Below are positions 1 through 7,894 of a stretch of DNA of 64,000 nucleotides, one piece after another. Numbering within the stretch: the stretch's first letter is position 1; each line of letters opens with the position of its first letter. A program made the translations under genes and the position numbers. Source of the stretch: Pseudomaricurvus alkylphenolicus (lineage in GTDB: Bacteria; Pseudomonadota; Gammaproteobacteria; Pseudomonadales; Cellvibrionaceae); the NCBI RefSeq assembly GCF_011683955.1, contig NZ_JAAQPI010000008.1, positions 124,001 through 188,000 on the forward strand, read 5' to 3'. A model generated the notes under the pieces. The model was not told where the DNA came from. It searched no databases and saw only the letters and a list, made by a program, of their open reading frames with translations.

Positions 1-1
1 G

Positions 2-1078
2 ACTATTCAGCAATCACCGATCGCCCGTTTTCTGATATTAACGGCCGCCTTTGTCGTAATTGTGGCGGGTATGCGTACGGCCGAATCCCTGCTGGTGCCA
101 TTTCTGTTGTCCCTGTTTATTGCGGTGATCTGCTCGCCCCCCCTGTTGTGGTTGAAGCAAAAAGGCGTTCCCTCGGCGCTGTCGCTGACAATCATTATGC
201 TGTCGATTGTCGGCATAGGTCTGGTGATCGGTATGGTGGCGGGGTCATCCATCAACGACTTTCGTGGCGATCTGCCGGAATATCAAAAGCGACTGGAGGT
301 GATAACCCAGCAGCTGCAACAATTCTTGCACGGTTTGGGCATCGAGTTAAACGAAGAGCAGTGGCGCCAGAGCTTTGATCCCGGTGTGGCACTGGCATTG
401 GCGGGCAACACCCTGGCCTCGTTCGGCAATGTCATGGGCAACGCCTTTATGATTCTGTTAACGGTGATTTTTATTCTTGCCGAAGAGGTTCGCTTTGGCG
501 ACAAAATGATGTCTGCGCACCCGAACGCAGCCCGCACGGTTACCGCTATGGGGCGCTTTACCCGCAGCGTCAATCAATATATGGCCATTAAGTCGGGCTT
601 GAGTCTGCTGACTGGCTTTCTTGCCATGACGTGGTTGTGGATACTGGGCGTGGACTATCCTGTTCTGTGGGGGATGTTGGCTTTTCTGCTCAACTTCGTG
701 CCCAATCTGGGTTCTATTCTGGCGGCTATTCCCGCGGTGTTATTGGCCTTGATTCAATTGGGGGTGCCTGATGCGGCACTGACGGCTGCCGGATACGTGG
801 TTATTAATGTGATGGTCGGCAATGTGATTGAACCCAGAATGATGGGGCGCGGATTGGACCTGTCGACTCTGGTGGTGTTCTTGTCCCTGGTGTTCTGGGG
901 CTGGGTGTTGGGGCCTGTGGGTATGTTATTGTCGGTGCCTCTGACGATGACAGTCAAAATTGCGCTGGAGAGCTCAAATGAAACCCGCTGGCTCGGTGTT
1001 ATGCTTGGATCCGGCCGGGATATCAGCACTGAACAGGTTGGAGAACCCGCCGCCCAAAGCGACCCTGAGACGCTATAA
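2..1078 (+). CDS. AI-2E family transporter (PerM/TqsA-like permease), 5' end outside window
   Basis: The reading frame is open from the first bases of the window, so the true start lies upstream; the GTG at 62 is internal. About 358 residues are visible. The protein is strongly hydrophobic, with paired helices near the start, a polar central part (visible residues about 75-130), and a C-terminal membrane block containing a PNLGSILAAIP-type segment and a GNVIEPRMMGRGL motif. These are typical of the AI-2E transporter family (PF01594), which includes TqsA, YdiK and PerM. Family members are inner-membrane exporters or antiporters, and the substrate of this one cannot be told from sequence. The stop overlaps an unused ATG (TAATG at 1076-1080). 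The methyltransferase gene follows 38 bp downstream on the same strand. Confidence 0.85.
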   Translation, partial: TIQQSPIARFLILTAAFVVIVAGMRTAESLLVPFLLSLFIAVICSPPLLWLKQKGVPSALSLTIIMLSIVGIGLVIGMVAGSSINDFRGDLPEYQKRLEVITQQLQQFLHGLGIELNEEQWRQSFDPGVALALAGNTLASFGNVMGNAFMILLTVIFILAEEVRFGDKMMSAHPNAARTVTAMGRFTRSVNQYMAIKSGLSLLTGFLAMTWLWILGVDYPVLWGMLAFLLNFVPNLGSILAAIPAVLLALIQLGVPDAALTAAGYVVINVMVGNVIEPRMMGRGLDLSTLVVFLSLVFWGWVLGPVGMLLSVPLTMTVKIALESSNETRWLGVMLGSGRDISTEQVGEPAAQSDPETL

Positions 1079-1116
1079 TGCCGACACGTTATGAGCTTTA
1101 CGGATAGCAGCAGATT

Positions 1117-1788
1117 TTGATCAATACCCGCCTGACCGACATCGTTCTGGAGATTCTGCCCACCGCACGTATCGAAACCCTCGATCTGGGTAACGGCACG
1201 GATATTCAGCTGTACCTGATGAATGAGGATTACCCCCAGGGCAAGTTGCCTCAGGAGGCCGCGCTGAAACTCATGGAGCAACCCTACTACTGGGCGTTCT
1301 GCTGGGCGTCGGGTCTGGTCCTCTCCCGCTATATTCTCGATCATCCCGAACTGGTGCGAGCAAAGCGTGTGGTGGATTTTGGCTGTGGCTCGGGCGTGGT
1401 AGCGATTGCCGCTGCCCGCGCAGGTGCCGCCGAGGTGGTGGCCTGTGACATCGATCCGGTGGCGCAGCTGGCGACGCGAGAGAACGCAGCGCTCAACCAG
1501 GTAGAACTGACGATCAGTGATGATTTTGACAACATCCAGGGACATGTGGACATCATCATCGTGGCTGACGTTCTCTATGATCGCGAGAATCTGCCCTGGC
1601 TGAGGCGTTTTGTGGAGCGCGCCGACGATGTGCTGATTGCGGATTCCCGGGTCAAGAATTTTGATTTCCCGCCTTACCAGCAAATTGACCGGCGTGAAGG
1701 TTGTACAATGCCCGACCTGGATGAATCCGCTGAATTTCGCGATGTTCGTATCTATCGTGCCAATCCCGGTGCCAAGATTCCTGTCTAA
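1117..1788 (+). CDS. Class I SAM-dependent methyltransferase (ETF-beta/PrmA-like)
   Basis: This is a 223-residue protein with a Rossmann methyltransferase core. The SAM-binding motif VVDFGCGSGVVAIAA lies near residues 85-99, followed by an acidic VACDIDP strand end, and VADVLYDRENLPW in the motif IV region. The N-terminal segment with QPYYWAFCWASG resembles the family that holds protein-lysine methyltransferases of the METTL20/PrmA type, which suggests a protein substrate, but this is inference. The TTG at 1117 is the first possible start in frame, because the overlapping ATG at 1078 is closed by a stop within ten codons. The next start would be the ATG at 1219. The stop overlaps the stop of the convergent sthA gene by a few bases. 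Confidence 0.75.
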   Translation: MINTRLTDIVLEILPTARIETLDLGNGTDIQLYLMNEDYPQGKLPQEAALKLMEQPYYWAFCWASGLVLSRYILDHPELVRAKRVVDFGCGSGVVAIAAARAGAAEVVACDIDPVAQLATRENAALNQVELTISDDFDNIQGHVDIIIVADVLYDRENLPWLRRFVERADDVLIADSRVKNFDFPPYQQIDRREGCTMPDLDESAEFRDVRIYRANPGAKIPV

Positions 1789-3188
1789 TAGGCGTTGGGG
1801 TTTTCGGAGCGCTGGCCAATAATCGCCAGTGCCGCTACTCGATAGGCTTCTGCAAGAGTGGGAAAGTTAAAGACGCTTTCCACAAAGATGTCGACATCCG
1901 CGTTGGACAGCATGCCCATCTGGCCAATGTGAATCAGTTCCGTGGCACCTTCCCCGGCGATCATGACACCCAGAATGCGACGACCTTCGCCATCGCAAAT
2001 TATCTTCAGCATTCCTTCTTCGACGCCGGAGATATGGCCCCGGGCAATCTCGCGAAAGTCCGCTTTGCCGACCAGCACGCTACCATATTCCTGGCGCGCC
2101 TGTTCTTCCGTCAGGCCGACCGCTGAGAGTTCGGGAATACCGTAGATACCAGAGGGGATCATCTGGCTCATCTCACCGATGTTGAGCCCCAGTGCATTAC
2201 AGCTGGCGCGACGTCCCTGCTCCATGGAGGCTGAGGCCAGTGACGGGGGGCCGATAACATCGCCGGCGGCATAGATATTGTCGACTTCGGTGCGAAGTTC
2301 GGCATCGACACTGATCAGGCCGTGGTCATTCAGACTCAGTCCGGCGTTTTCTATCGCCAGGCTTTTAATGTTGGCGATGCGTCCGGCCGCGCAGAGCATT
2401 TTTTCGCTCTTGACCACACTGCCGTCTTCGCACTCGGTCACCACTTGAGACAGTCCATCCCAATACACCTTGTTGACCTGGGTGCTGCCCATCCAGGTGC
2501 CGCCCATTTCCTCAAAGGCATGGGTAAAGGTATCGGTAAGATCGCTGTCCAGAAATCCCAATGGGCGAGGGTACTTGTCAATCATGGTGACCTTGACCCC
2601 CAGTGCCTGGAAGATGGAGGCGTATTCGCTGGCAATGACACCGCCTCCCAGAACCGTCAGGCTCTTGGGCAGGTAGAGCATGGACAGGATCGAATCGCTG
2701 TCGAGAATATGCTCGTGATCGATGGGAATATTGTCCGGCGTACGGGGGAACGAGCCGGTGGCAATAATCACGTGCTGACATTCGATCTGCAACGGCTCTC
2801 CCCGGACCTGATCCACCTGTAAATGGGTGCGATCAACAAAGCGCGCGCGACCGTGAATCAAATCGATGCCATTGCGCTGCATTTGTTGTTGCATGTAGGT
2901 GTCGTGGGCTTTCAGTACCAGATCCAGACGATCAATCAGCGTGGCCAGCTCCGTCTCTTCCGCCAGCTGGAAGTTGGCCAGGGCGGCGTTATGGCGCATA
3001 TTGCGCACTCTCAAGGCGTTCTCGCGCAGGGTTTTGGAGGGAATGGTGCCACGGTGCACACAGGCGCCGCCCAGGAGCTTGTCGCGTTCGATCAGGGCGA
3101 CACGCTGCCCAGCCTTGGCCGATTGCACGGCCGCTTTCTGTCCCGCCGGGCCGCTACCGATTACCACCACATCAAATTGGCTGTTCAT
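1785..3188 (-). CDS. sthA: Soluble pyridine nucleotide transhydrogenase
   Basis: This 467-residue cytosolic flavoprotein transfers hydride between NADPH and NAD+ and so balances the two pools. It has an FAD-binding N-terminus (VIGSGPAGQKAA, about residues 9-20), a second nucleotide site (VLGGGVIASEYASIF) and the C-terminal dimerisation domain of the pyridine nucleotide-disulfide reductase family. The segment GACVHRGTIPSK at residues 41-52 is diagnostic. Where lipoamide dehydrogenase and glutathione reductase have a redox-active CxxxxC pair, SthA keeps only the first position and has Thr at the second. Length matches E. coli SthA (466). The start ATG overlaps the TGA of the upstream HDOD gene (ATGA), so the two are probably co-transcribed and translationally coupled. 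Confidence 0.95.
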   Translation of the reverse strand: MNSQFDVVVIGSGPAGQKAAVQSAKAGQRVALIERDKLLGGACVHRGTIPSKTLRENALRVRNMRHNAALANFQLAEETELATLIDRLDLVLKAHDTYMQQQMQRNGIDLIHGRARFVDRTHLQVDQVRGEPLQIECQHVIIATGSFPRTPDNIPIDHEHILDSDSILSMLYLPKSLTVLGGGVIASEYASIFQALGVKVTMIDKYPRPLGFLDSDLTDTFTHAFEEMGGTWMGSTQVNKVYWDGLSQVVTECEDGSVVKSEKMLCAAGRIANIKSLAIENAGLSLNDHGLISVDAELRTEVDNIYAAGDVIGPPSLASASMEQGRRASCNALGLNIGEMSQMIPSGIYGIPELSAVGLTEEQARQEYGSVLVGKADFREIARGHISGVEEGMLKIICDGEGRRILGVMIAGEGATELIHIGQMGMLSNADVDIFVESVFNFPTLAEAYRVAALAIIGQRSENPNAY

Positions 3189-4057
3189 GATTCTGACATG
3201 GTCTCCATCGTGCTATAGACATCGTCCCTTTTGTCCAACAGATCCTGCACTTCATCCTGATAGAGATTCAGGTCGGCCAGAACTTCCAGCGCCAGCAGTG
3301 AATCTTTCGGTGTTGTCTCGGGGTCGAGCATATGGTGAGCAAAGCAGGCTGCTGCGTGAACCACCTGTGTCTGTTCCACCGCGTGGGGCGCATTCTGGTA
3401 GTCGTGAAAATACTTGAGGGCCTCACAAATGATCAGTGGCATTTCCCAGGCCTTGAGAACGCAAAGGCCAACACTGAGATTCAGCAATTCTTCGAGGGTA
3501 ATCGCATCGTCTTGTGTCAGTTGAAGCTGTTGTTTTTCTGCCTCGTCACAACTGGCCTGCAAGGTCACCGGGCGGCCAATGGAATGCAGCAGGCCACACA
3601 AGAAGGTAGCTTCCACATTAATCCGGCACTGGCGGGCGATTTCTTTCGCCCAGAGCCCGGTGGCGAGTGCGTGCTTCCAGGTGTCGGCTATGCGTTGTTC
3701 GTAGCCGGGTGCTTTGAACATTTTGGTGTTGATGGAGGCCGCCACGGCAATGTCGCCAATCAGGTTCATGCCGAGGCGCGTAATCGCCTGCTGCAGAGAT
3801 ACCAGAGTGGCATTGGGGCTATAGGCCGCCGAGTTGGCGATGCGCATGACGTGGGCTGCCAACGAGGGGTCGCTCTGGATCAGCTGTGCCAGATCCACCG
3901 CGTCGGACTCAGTGTCCTGGCTTAGGGCAATCACTTTGCTGGCAACTTCAGGTAGTAGAGGGACCTCCAGATTTCCACTCTTTCTCTGATCGATAACGGC
4001 TCTGGCGATGGCTTTGCCGTCCTCGGACAGATCGGCGGGGGTGGCGGTGACAGGCAT
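3185..4057 (-). CDS. HDOD domain protein with decayed HD motif
   Basis: This 290-residue protein has an HDOD domain (PF08668) over about residues 25-235, marked by LPLLPEVASKVIAL-like, IQSDPSLAAHVMRIANSA and SLQQAITRLGM segments. HDOD proteins are non-catalytic relatives of HD phosphohydrolases and act as signalling adaptors in motility, virulence and c-di-GMP networks. The position corresponding to the HD pair reads LLHSIG, so the metal-binding Asp is Ser here and hydrolase activity is not expected. The C-terminus is acidic and helical. The gene overlaps sthA downstream by four bases and is divergent from the decayed-receiver gene at 4261. The ribosome binding site is weak (AGAGA about 13 bases upstream). 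Its partner or target is unknown. Confidence 0.85.
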   Translation of the reverse strand: MPVTATPADLSEDGKAIARAVIDQRKSGNLEVPLLPEVASKVIALSQDTESDAVDLAQLIQSDPSLAAHVMRIANSAAYSPNATLVSLQQAITRLGMNLIGDIAVAASINTKMFKAPGYEQRIADTWKHALATGLWAKEIARQCRINVEATFLCGLLHSIGRPVTLQASCDEAEKQQLQLTQDDAITLEELLNLSVGLCVLKAWEMPLIICEALKYFHDYQNAPHAVEQTQVVHAAACFAHHMLDPETTPKDSLLALEVLADLNLYQDEVQDLLDKRDDVYSTMETMSES

Positions 4058-4260
4058 AATATTATTGTCTCTTTAGATGCAGTCTCACTTTGCAGCATAC
4101 AAAGGAACTCTTCCGCCCGCCACCGTTCGTCGCCTCTAAGTTGCAAATATAACCCTTATGTACTAATGGTTAATCTATGCTCCCCGAATGTTACAAACCC
4201 GAGGGGGCGTCGGTGGCCTGGCTGCTGTTACCTGAGAGTTAACCTAGGGAGGGGAAGGGT

Positions 4261-5457
4261 TTGAACGCACCTAAAATCCTGCTGCTGAGCCTGTGCGACC
4301 AGACACCGGCTCTGGATTTAATCACCAAACGCTTTGAAGTCACCTGCGTCGCCAGCCTCGCCGATGCGCTGGTCCTGGCGGGCGAGCTGGAGTATAAGTT
4401 GCTGTTGTGCGACCTTACCTCCCGCATCCCACCGGATTTCAGCTGCCTGCAACAGCTCAACGACTTTTCCAGGGAACAGGAAAACTTTCCGCCGGTTGTG
4501 GTGCTGTCCTCTTCCCGCGAACTGCGGGATTCTCTGCAAGCCTTCGAATTGGGGGTGGCCGATTATATCGGCCCTGAGATATCCATGGAGGAGGTCTGCG
4601 CCCGGCTCAATCGCACCATTTACCATCAGATTGCCAGTGAGCAGCTCAAAGACCGCTTGCAAGAGGCCAATGCCACCGCCTATAGCGTGATGAGCGACAA
4701 CAGCGATCTGGGCTCCAATATCCAGTTCTTGCTGGGTGTGAACCGCTGTGACAATCTGGACCAGCTGGGCCAGATGTTCTTCACCACAGTTGAGCATTAT
4801 CGCCTGTCCTGCAGTCTGCAGATGCGCAGCCTCTACCAGACCAAAAATATGGAGGCCAACGGTATGGCCAAGGATCTCGAATCTGAGCTCTTGAGCCAAA
4901 TGAGGGATGCCGGTCGTTACATAGATTTTGGCCGCCGAACCATTGTGAATTATGGCCAGGCTTCGCTGCTGATCCGCAATATGCCGTCACCCAATGACGC
5001 CCGCTATGGAGCGATCAAAGATAACACCTTTGCGTTGATTCAGGGAATCGACGCCCGCATCAAAGCGCTGGATGAGCACGCCAAGTTGTTGGAAGAAAAG
5101 CAGGCGCTTGAGAAGTTGTCACAGGACGTAAAACTGGTGATGGCGCAGATAGATGATTCTTACCAGGGGGTGATGCGGCATATCGTAGATACCGTGGAGG
5201 AAATGGCGGAAAGCATACAGCGGCGTATTCCCACTTTGGCGCTGAGTGAGGAGCAGGAATATTTCTTCGAAGATGTAGCGGCCAATGCAGTCTCCGAAAC
5301 CAATAAGATCTTTAACCAGGGTTTACACGTGGATGAATGCTTTCAACGTCTGTCAGAAACCATGGACAGAGCACTGGTGAGCCTTTCACACATCGATGAA
5401 ATCGGCGCGCCACCGGTTGAAGAGACTGATGAAAGTGGCAGCGTAGACCTGTTTTAG
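4261..5457 (+). CDS. Response-regulator-like protein with degenerate receiver and long helical C-terminus
   Basis: This 398-residue protein starts at TTG, preceded by a strong purine run (GGGAGGGGAAGGG) at 4248-4258. Residues 1-125 resemble a receiver domain: hydrophobic strands, LLLCDLTSRIP around the phospho-acceptor position, VVVLSSS at the Thr/Ser switch strand, and GVADYIGPEI where an active receiver would have an ADDY-x-x-KP motif. The conserved Lys is missing (PEI), and the acidic pair after strand 1 is replaced by CDQT, so classical phosphorylation is doubtful. The remaining 270 residues are mostly helical and include a charged coiled-coil stretch (about 265-300). No output domain is recognised. 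It is divergent from the HDOD gene and lies 290 bp upstream of an unrecognised gene on the same strand. Confidence 0.6.
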   Translation: MNAPKILLLSLCDQTPALDLITKRFEVTCVASLADALVLAGELEYKLLLCDLTSRIPPDFSCLQQLNDFSREQENFPPVVVLSSSRELRDSLQAFELGVADYIGPEISMEEVCARLNRTIYHQIASEQLKDRLQEANATAYSVMSDNSDLGSNIQFLLGVNRCDNLDQLGQMFFTTVEHYRLSCSLQMRSLYQTKNMEANGMAKDLESELLSQMRDAGRYIDFGRRTIVNYGQASLLIRNMPSPNDARYGAIKDNTFALIQGIDARIKALDEHAKLLEEKQALEKLSQDVKLVMAQIDDSYQGVMRHIVDTVEEMAESIQRRIPTLALSEEQEYFFEDVAANAVSETNKIFNQGLHVDECFQRLSETMDRALVSLSHIDEIGAPPVEETDESGSVDLF

Positions 5458-5746
5458 AGACAGGCAATTCAAAATAGATCGAGTCTGAACAGGCTCGGTC
5501 ATGTCGTCTATTTCCCTGTTTTTTGAACTGTGTCCCACTGCGAGTGCATAGAATCGCGCATATCTAGAAAAAATTTGTATTAAGTCCCTTCTTCTTTCGA
5601 GGTTACACTGGCAAAGTATGAACCCTTGACAGCTTGGTATGCACATAATGCTCATAGGCTTAGCGGGTACATCCATTACAGGCTTTTTAGCGAATCCGGG
5701 CACGGAATCGGCCCGGTAATTGCGAATTAACGAAGGGGAGTGACCA

Positions 5747-6307
5747 TTGGAGGCGGCCAGCGATAACAAGGACTTAATCTGGGATCTCGATAATTTTCAT
5801 CAGCGCCAGCGCGCTATCGATTTTGTTATGGGGTTTGAGAATCGGCTATGCGTGTATTCAGATTCTGTAGAGCAGCTCTATACCAATTACAACATTTTCT
5901 TTCCCAAAGAGGAGGACCGCCGACTGGTGATCCTGCCTAATCCCTACGCTCATCACGATATATTTCACAACCTGCCTGCAGAAGCGGTGACGGCCACCGG
6001 ATTAAATATCATTCCCGGAGATATGGTTGGTAAAGAGGGGCTATACCTGTTGATCCCCTTCAAGGGAGGCAAAACCCGCTATCGTGCGGTGCCCCTGCAA
6101 ACCGGACTCAGAGTGATCAACCAAAAAAGGCCGACTGATCAGCCGCTGCTGCCGGTCTTGAAAAAGGGAGATTTGAGAGAGTTGGAGGCGAAAACGCCGT
6201 GTCTGCATCTGCACTGCATCCACCTCAAGCGATTGACGCTGATGTCGACGTTAGAGGCGCGTGGAATTCAAAGCGTCATTGTCGAGCGTTTGAAAGACAT
6301 CAATTGA
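5747..6307 (+). CDS. Protein of unknown function, 186 residues
   Basis: I do not recognise a family. The frame opens with TTG at 5747, with GAAGGGGAG at 5732-5740 in ribosome-binding position. The product is soluble, with no signal peptide or membrane segment. It is mixed alpha/beta in character, with a short N-terminal acidic helix (NKDLIWDLDNFHQRQ), a beta-rich middle containing GKEGLYLLIPFKGGKTRYR, and a C-terminal LHLHCIHLKRLTLMSTLEARG segment. A small beta-barrel signalling fold (PilZ or YcgR-N type) is imaginable from the alternating strands, but no RxxxR or DxSxxG motif is present, so I do not assign it. The gene ends in a strong terminator shared with the convergent peroxiredoxin gene. 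Confidence 0.6.
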   Translation: MEAASDNKDLIWDLDNFHQRQRAIDFVMGFENRLCVYSDSVEQLYTNYNIFFPKEEDRRLVILPNPYAHHDIFHNLPAEAVTATGLNIIPGDMVGKEGLYLLIPFKGGKTRYRAVPLQTGLRVINQKRPTDQPLLPVLKKGDLRELEAKTPCLHLHCIHLKRLTLMSTLEARGIQSVIVERLKDIN

Positions 6308-6337
6308 GGTCTCTCGCTACATCGAGCTCCCTGCCAA

Positions 6338-6366
6338 TAAAAAAGGCCGCAATCTGCGGCCTTTTT
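6338..6366. terminator. Bidirectional rho-independent terminator
   Basis: An AAAAGGCCGC arm, an AATCT loop and a GCGGCC-TTTTT arm form a GC stem flanked by an A run and a T run. It works in both directions between the convergent unknown gene (ends 6307) and the peroxiredoxin gene (ends 6417). Confidence 0.9.
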
Positions 6367-6416
6367 CGTGTACCCCATTAGGGGGCGGCTATCTGCCTGA
6401 GCAAGTCGCCTAAACC

Positions 6417-7019
6417 TTACAGGTTGTCAGCATTCTCGCTCAGGTAAGCGGCAACACCGTCAGGAGAGGCGGTCATGCCCTTGTCACCTTCTTTCCAGCC
6501 CGCTGGACAGACTTCACCGTGCTCCTGGTGGAACGCCAGGGCGTCAACCATACGCAGCATTTCGTCAACGTTGCGGCCGAGAGGCAGGTCGTTAACCACC
6601 TGGTGGCGAACCAGGCCGTCCTCGTCGATCAGGAAGGAGCCACGGAAGGCAACGCCGCCTTCAGACTCGACATCATAAGCCTGGCAAATGGCGTGAGTCA
6701 TGTCAGCCACCAGGGTGTACTTGACGGGGCCAATGCCCCCTTCGTTTACGGGGGTGTTACGCCAGGCGTTGTGGGAGAAGTGAGAGTCGATGGAAACACC
6801 GATCACTTCAACACCGCGCTTGGTGAACTCTTCGATGCGGTGGTCAAATGCCAGCAGCTCGGAAGGACAAACAAATGTGAAGTCCAGAGGATAGAAGAAA
6901 ACAACCGCTTTTTTGCCTTTGATGGCTTCAGACAGGGTGAAAGTGTCAACGATTTCGCCGGAACCCAGAACCGCCGGAGCAGTGAAGTCCGGAGCAGCCT
7001 TACCTACTAATACGCCCAT
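6417..7019 (-). CDS. Typical 2-Cys peroxiredoxin (AhpC/TSA, Prx1 type)
   Basis: This 200-residue cytosolic thiol peroxidase reduces H2O2 and organic hydroperoxides. The peroxidatic Cys51 sits in DFTFVCPSEL and the resolving Cys171 in GEVCPAGW, the spacing of typical 2-Cys (AhpC-Prx1) enzymes. A longer in-frame extension exists upstream, but the ATG at 7019 gives the normal N-terminus (MGVLVGKAAPDF) and has a good AAGGAG site 7 bases before it. No dedicated AhpF-like reductase is adjacent, so the electron donor is probably thioredoxin. The divergent neighbour is bfd. The 442-bp gap between them holds a Fur-like site on the bfd side and one ATAG-N7-CTAT element at 7212-7226 that resembles half of an OxyR site. 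Confidence 0.93.
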   Translation of the reverse strand: MGVLVGKAAPDFTAPAVLGSGEIVDTFTLSEAIKGKKAVVFFYPLDFTFVCPSELLAFDHRIEEFTKRGVEVIGVSIDSHFSHNAWRNTPVNEGGIGPVKYTLVADMTHAICQAYDVESEGGVAFRGSFLIDEDGLVRHQVVNDLPLGRNVDEMLRMVDALAFHQEHGEVCPAGWKEGDKGMTASPDGVAAYLSENADNL

Positions 7020-7392
7020 GAATATTCTCCTTGAAAAGCACAGGTTGGCGCCGACGACATGCCGACGCATTTGCAAATGAAACTGACCAATAATGATAGC
7101 AGCCAGAGCGAACGCTGCCGGTCTGCAGAAATCCCCATTGCTGTTAAGCGGCCCATTAGACCGGGCGCCGTCCATAAGATCAGGCACAGTCTATGAGGTC
7201 GGGGATAGCCAATAGCAGACGGCTATAATACACAGCTGATTTTGCCTGTCCTATTAATTTTTTATATCGCTTTGATTGCGCCTCGATGCCCGTTCGAACC
7301 TGATGCGCCGACATTCATATTGGTGGGATTGTGCACGCCTGACCAAAACCTTGATGTAAGTCAAAACGAAATGCGAAACACTCTCAGTTATT

Positions 7393-7415
7393 ATTGACAA
7401 TAATTCTCGTTTTCA
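7393..7415 (+). promoter_or_regulatory. Probable Fur box upstream of bfd
   Basis: The AT-rich sequence ATTGACAATAATTCTCGTTT is close to the GATAATGATAATCATTATC-type Fur consensus (core TTGACAATAATTCTC) and lies about 50 bases before the bfd start. Bfd genes are classically iron-repressed, so function and site agree. The remainder of the 7020-7461 gap shows no gene. Confidence 0.6.
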
Positions 7416-7461
7416 ATAGTATGAGCACCATTGACTGACACTATTGAGCCCATTTGCTGCC

Positions 7462-7671
7462 ATGTACGTTTGTTTGTGTAAAGGTATTACCGACAACCAG
7501 ATCAAAGACGCCGTTTTTGGCGGGGCCTCTTCGCTGCGCGAGGTGCGCAAGCAGCTGGGTGTGATGAGCCAATGTGGCAAATGCGGCATTATGACCAAGC
7601 AGATCGTTGAAGAAACACTGGCCACTCCTACCGTGCAAGAGCAGGAAAACCTGTTTTACGCCGTTAACTGA
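7462..7671 (+). CDS. bfd: Bacterioferritin-associated ferredoxin
   Basis: This 69-residue [2Fe-2S] protein donates electrons to bacterioferritin and so releases stored iron when iron is scarce. The four cluster ligands are clear: Cys4 and Cys6 in MYVCLCKG, and Cys38 and Cys41 in QCGKCG, within a BFD-like [2Fe-2S] domain (PF04324). An upstream TTG at 7444 would add six residues, but the ATG at 7462 gives the usual Bfd N-terminus. No strong ribosome binding site is visible for either. Bacterioferritin itself is not in the window. The Fur-like site just upstream supports induction under iron starvation. Confidence 0.92.
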   Translation: MYVCLCKGITDNQIKDAVFGGASSLREVRKQLGVMSQCGKCGIMTKQIVEETLATPTVQEQENLFYAVN

Positions 7672-7802
7672 CAGATCTCCCTCACTCTACACAACACTTT
7701 CCCTTCTTTATTTACAGATTTTCCGGCTGGTTCCCTCCTGGACACGTGTGTCAGAGACTCACTCGCGGTCCCGTATGGCAGGCATCAGGGTGCGATGTCA
7801 CA

Positions 7803-7831
7803 TTCTCATCGATGAGGTTTATGAGTATAAT
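7803..7831 (+). promoter_or_regulatory. Candidate sigma70 promoter for the aminotransferase gene, with a leader hairpin downstream
   Basis: A perfect TATAAT at 7826-7831 lies 17 bp after TTCTCA (7803-7808). The transcript leader would contain the hairpin TGCGTCA-TCAG-TGACGCA (7853-7870) before the GAGG ribosome site and the GTG start at 7895. Confidence 0.5.
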
Positions 7832-7894
7832 CCGCGCCGATTTTTGTCTCTGTGCGTCATCAGTGACGCAGCCCAGCCCCCGAGGATTCGAACA

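Noticed and set aside
754-1683. 309-residue minus-strand frame across the permease and methyltransferase genes
   Set aside because: It spans two clearly coding plus-strand genes and their gap, with no motif or ribosome site.
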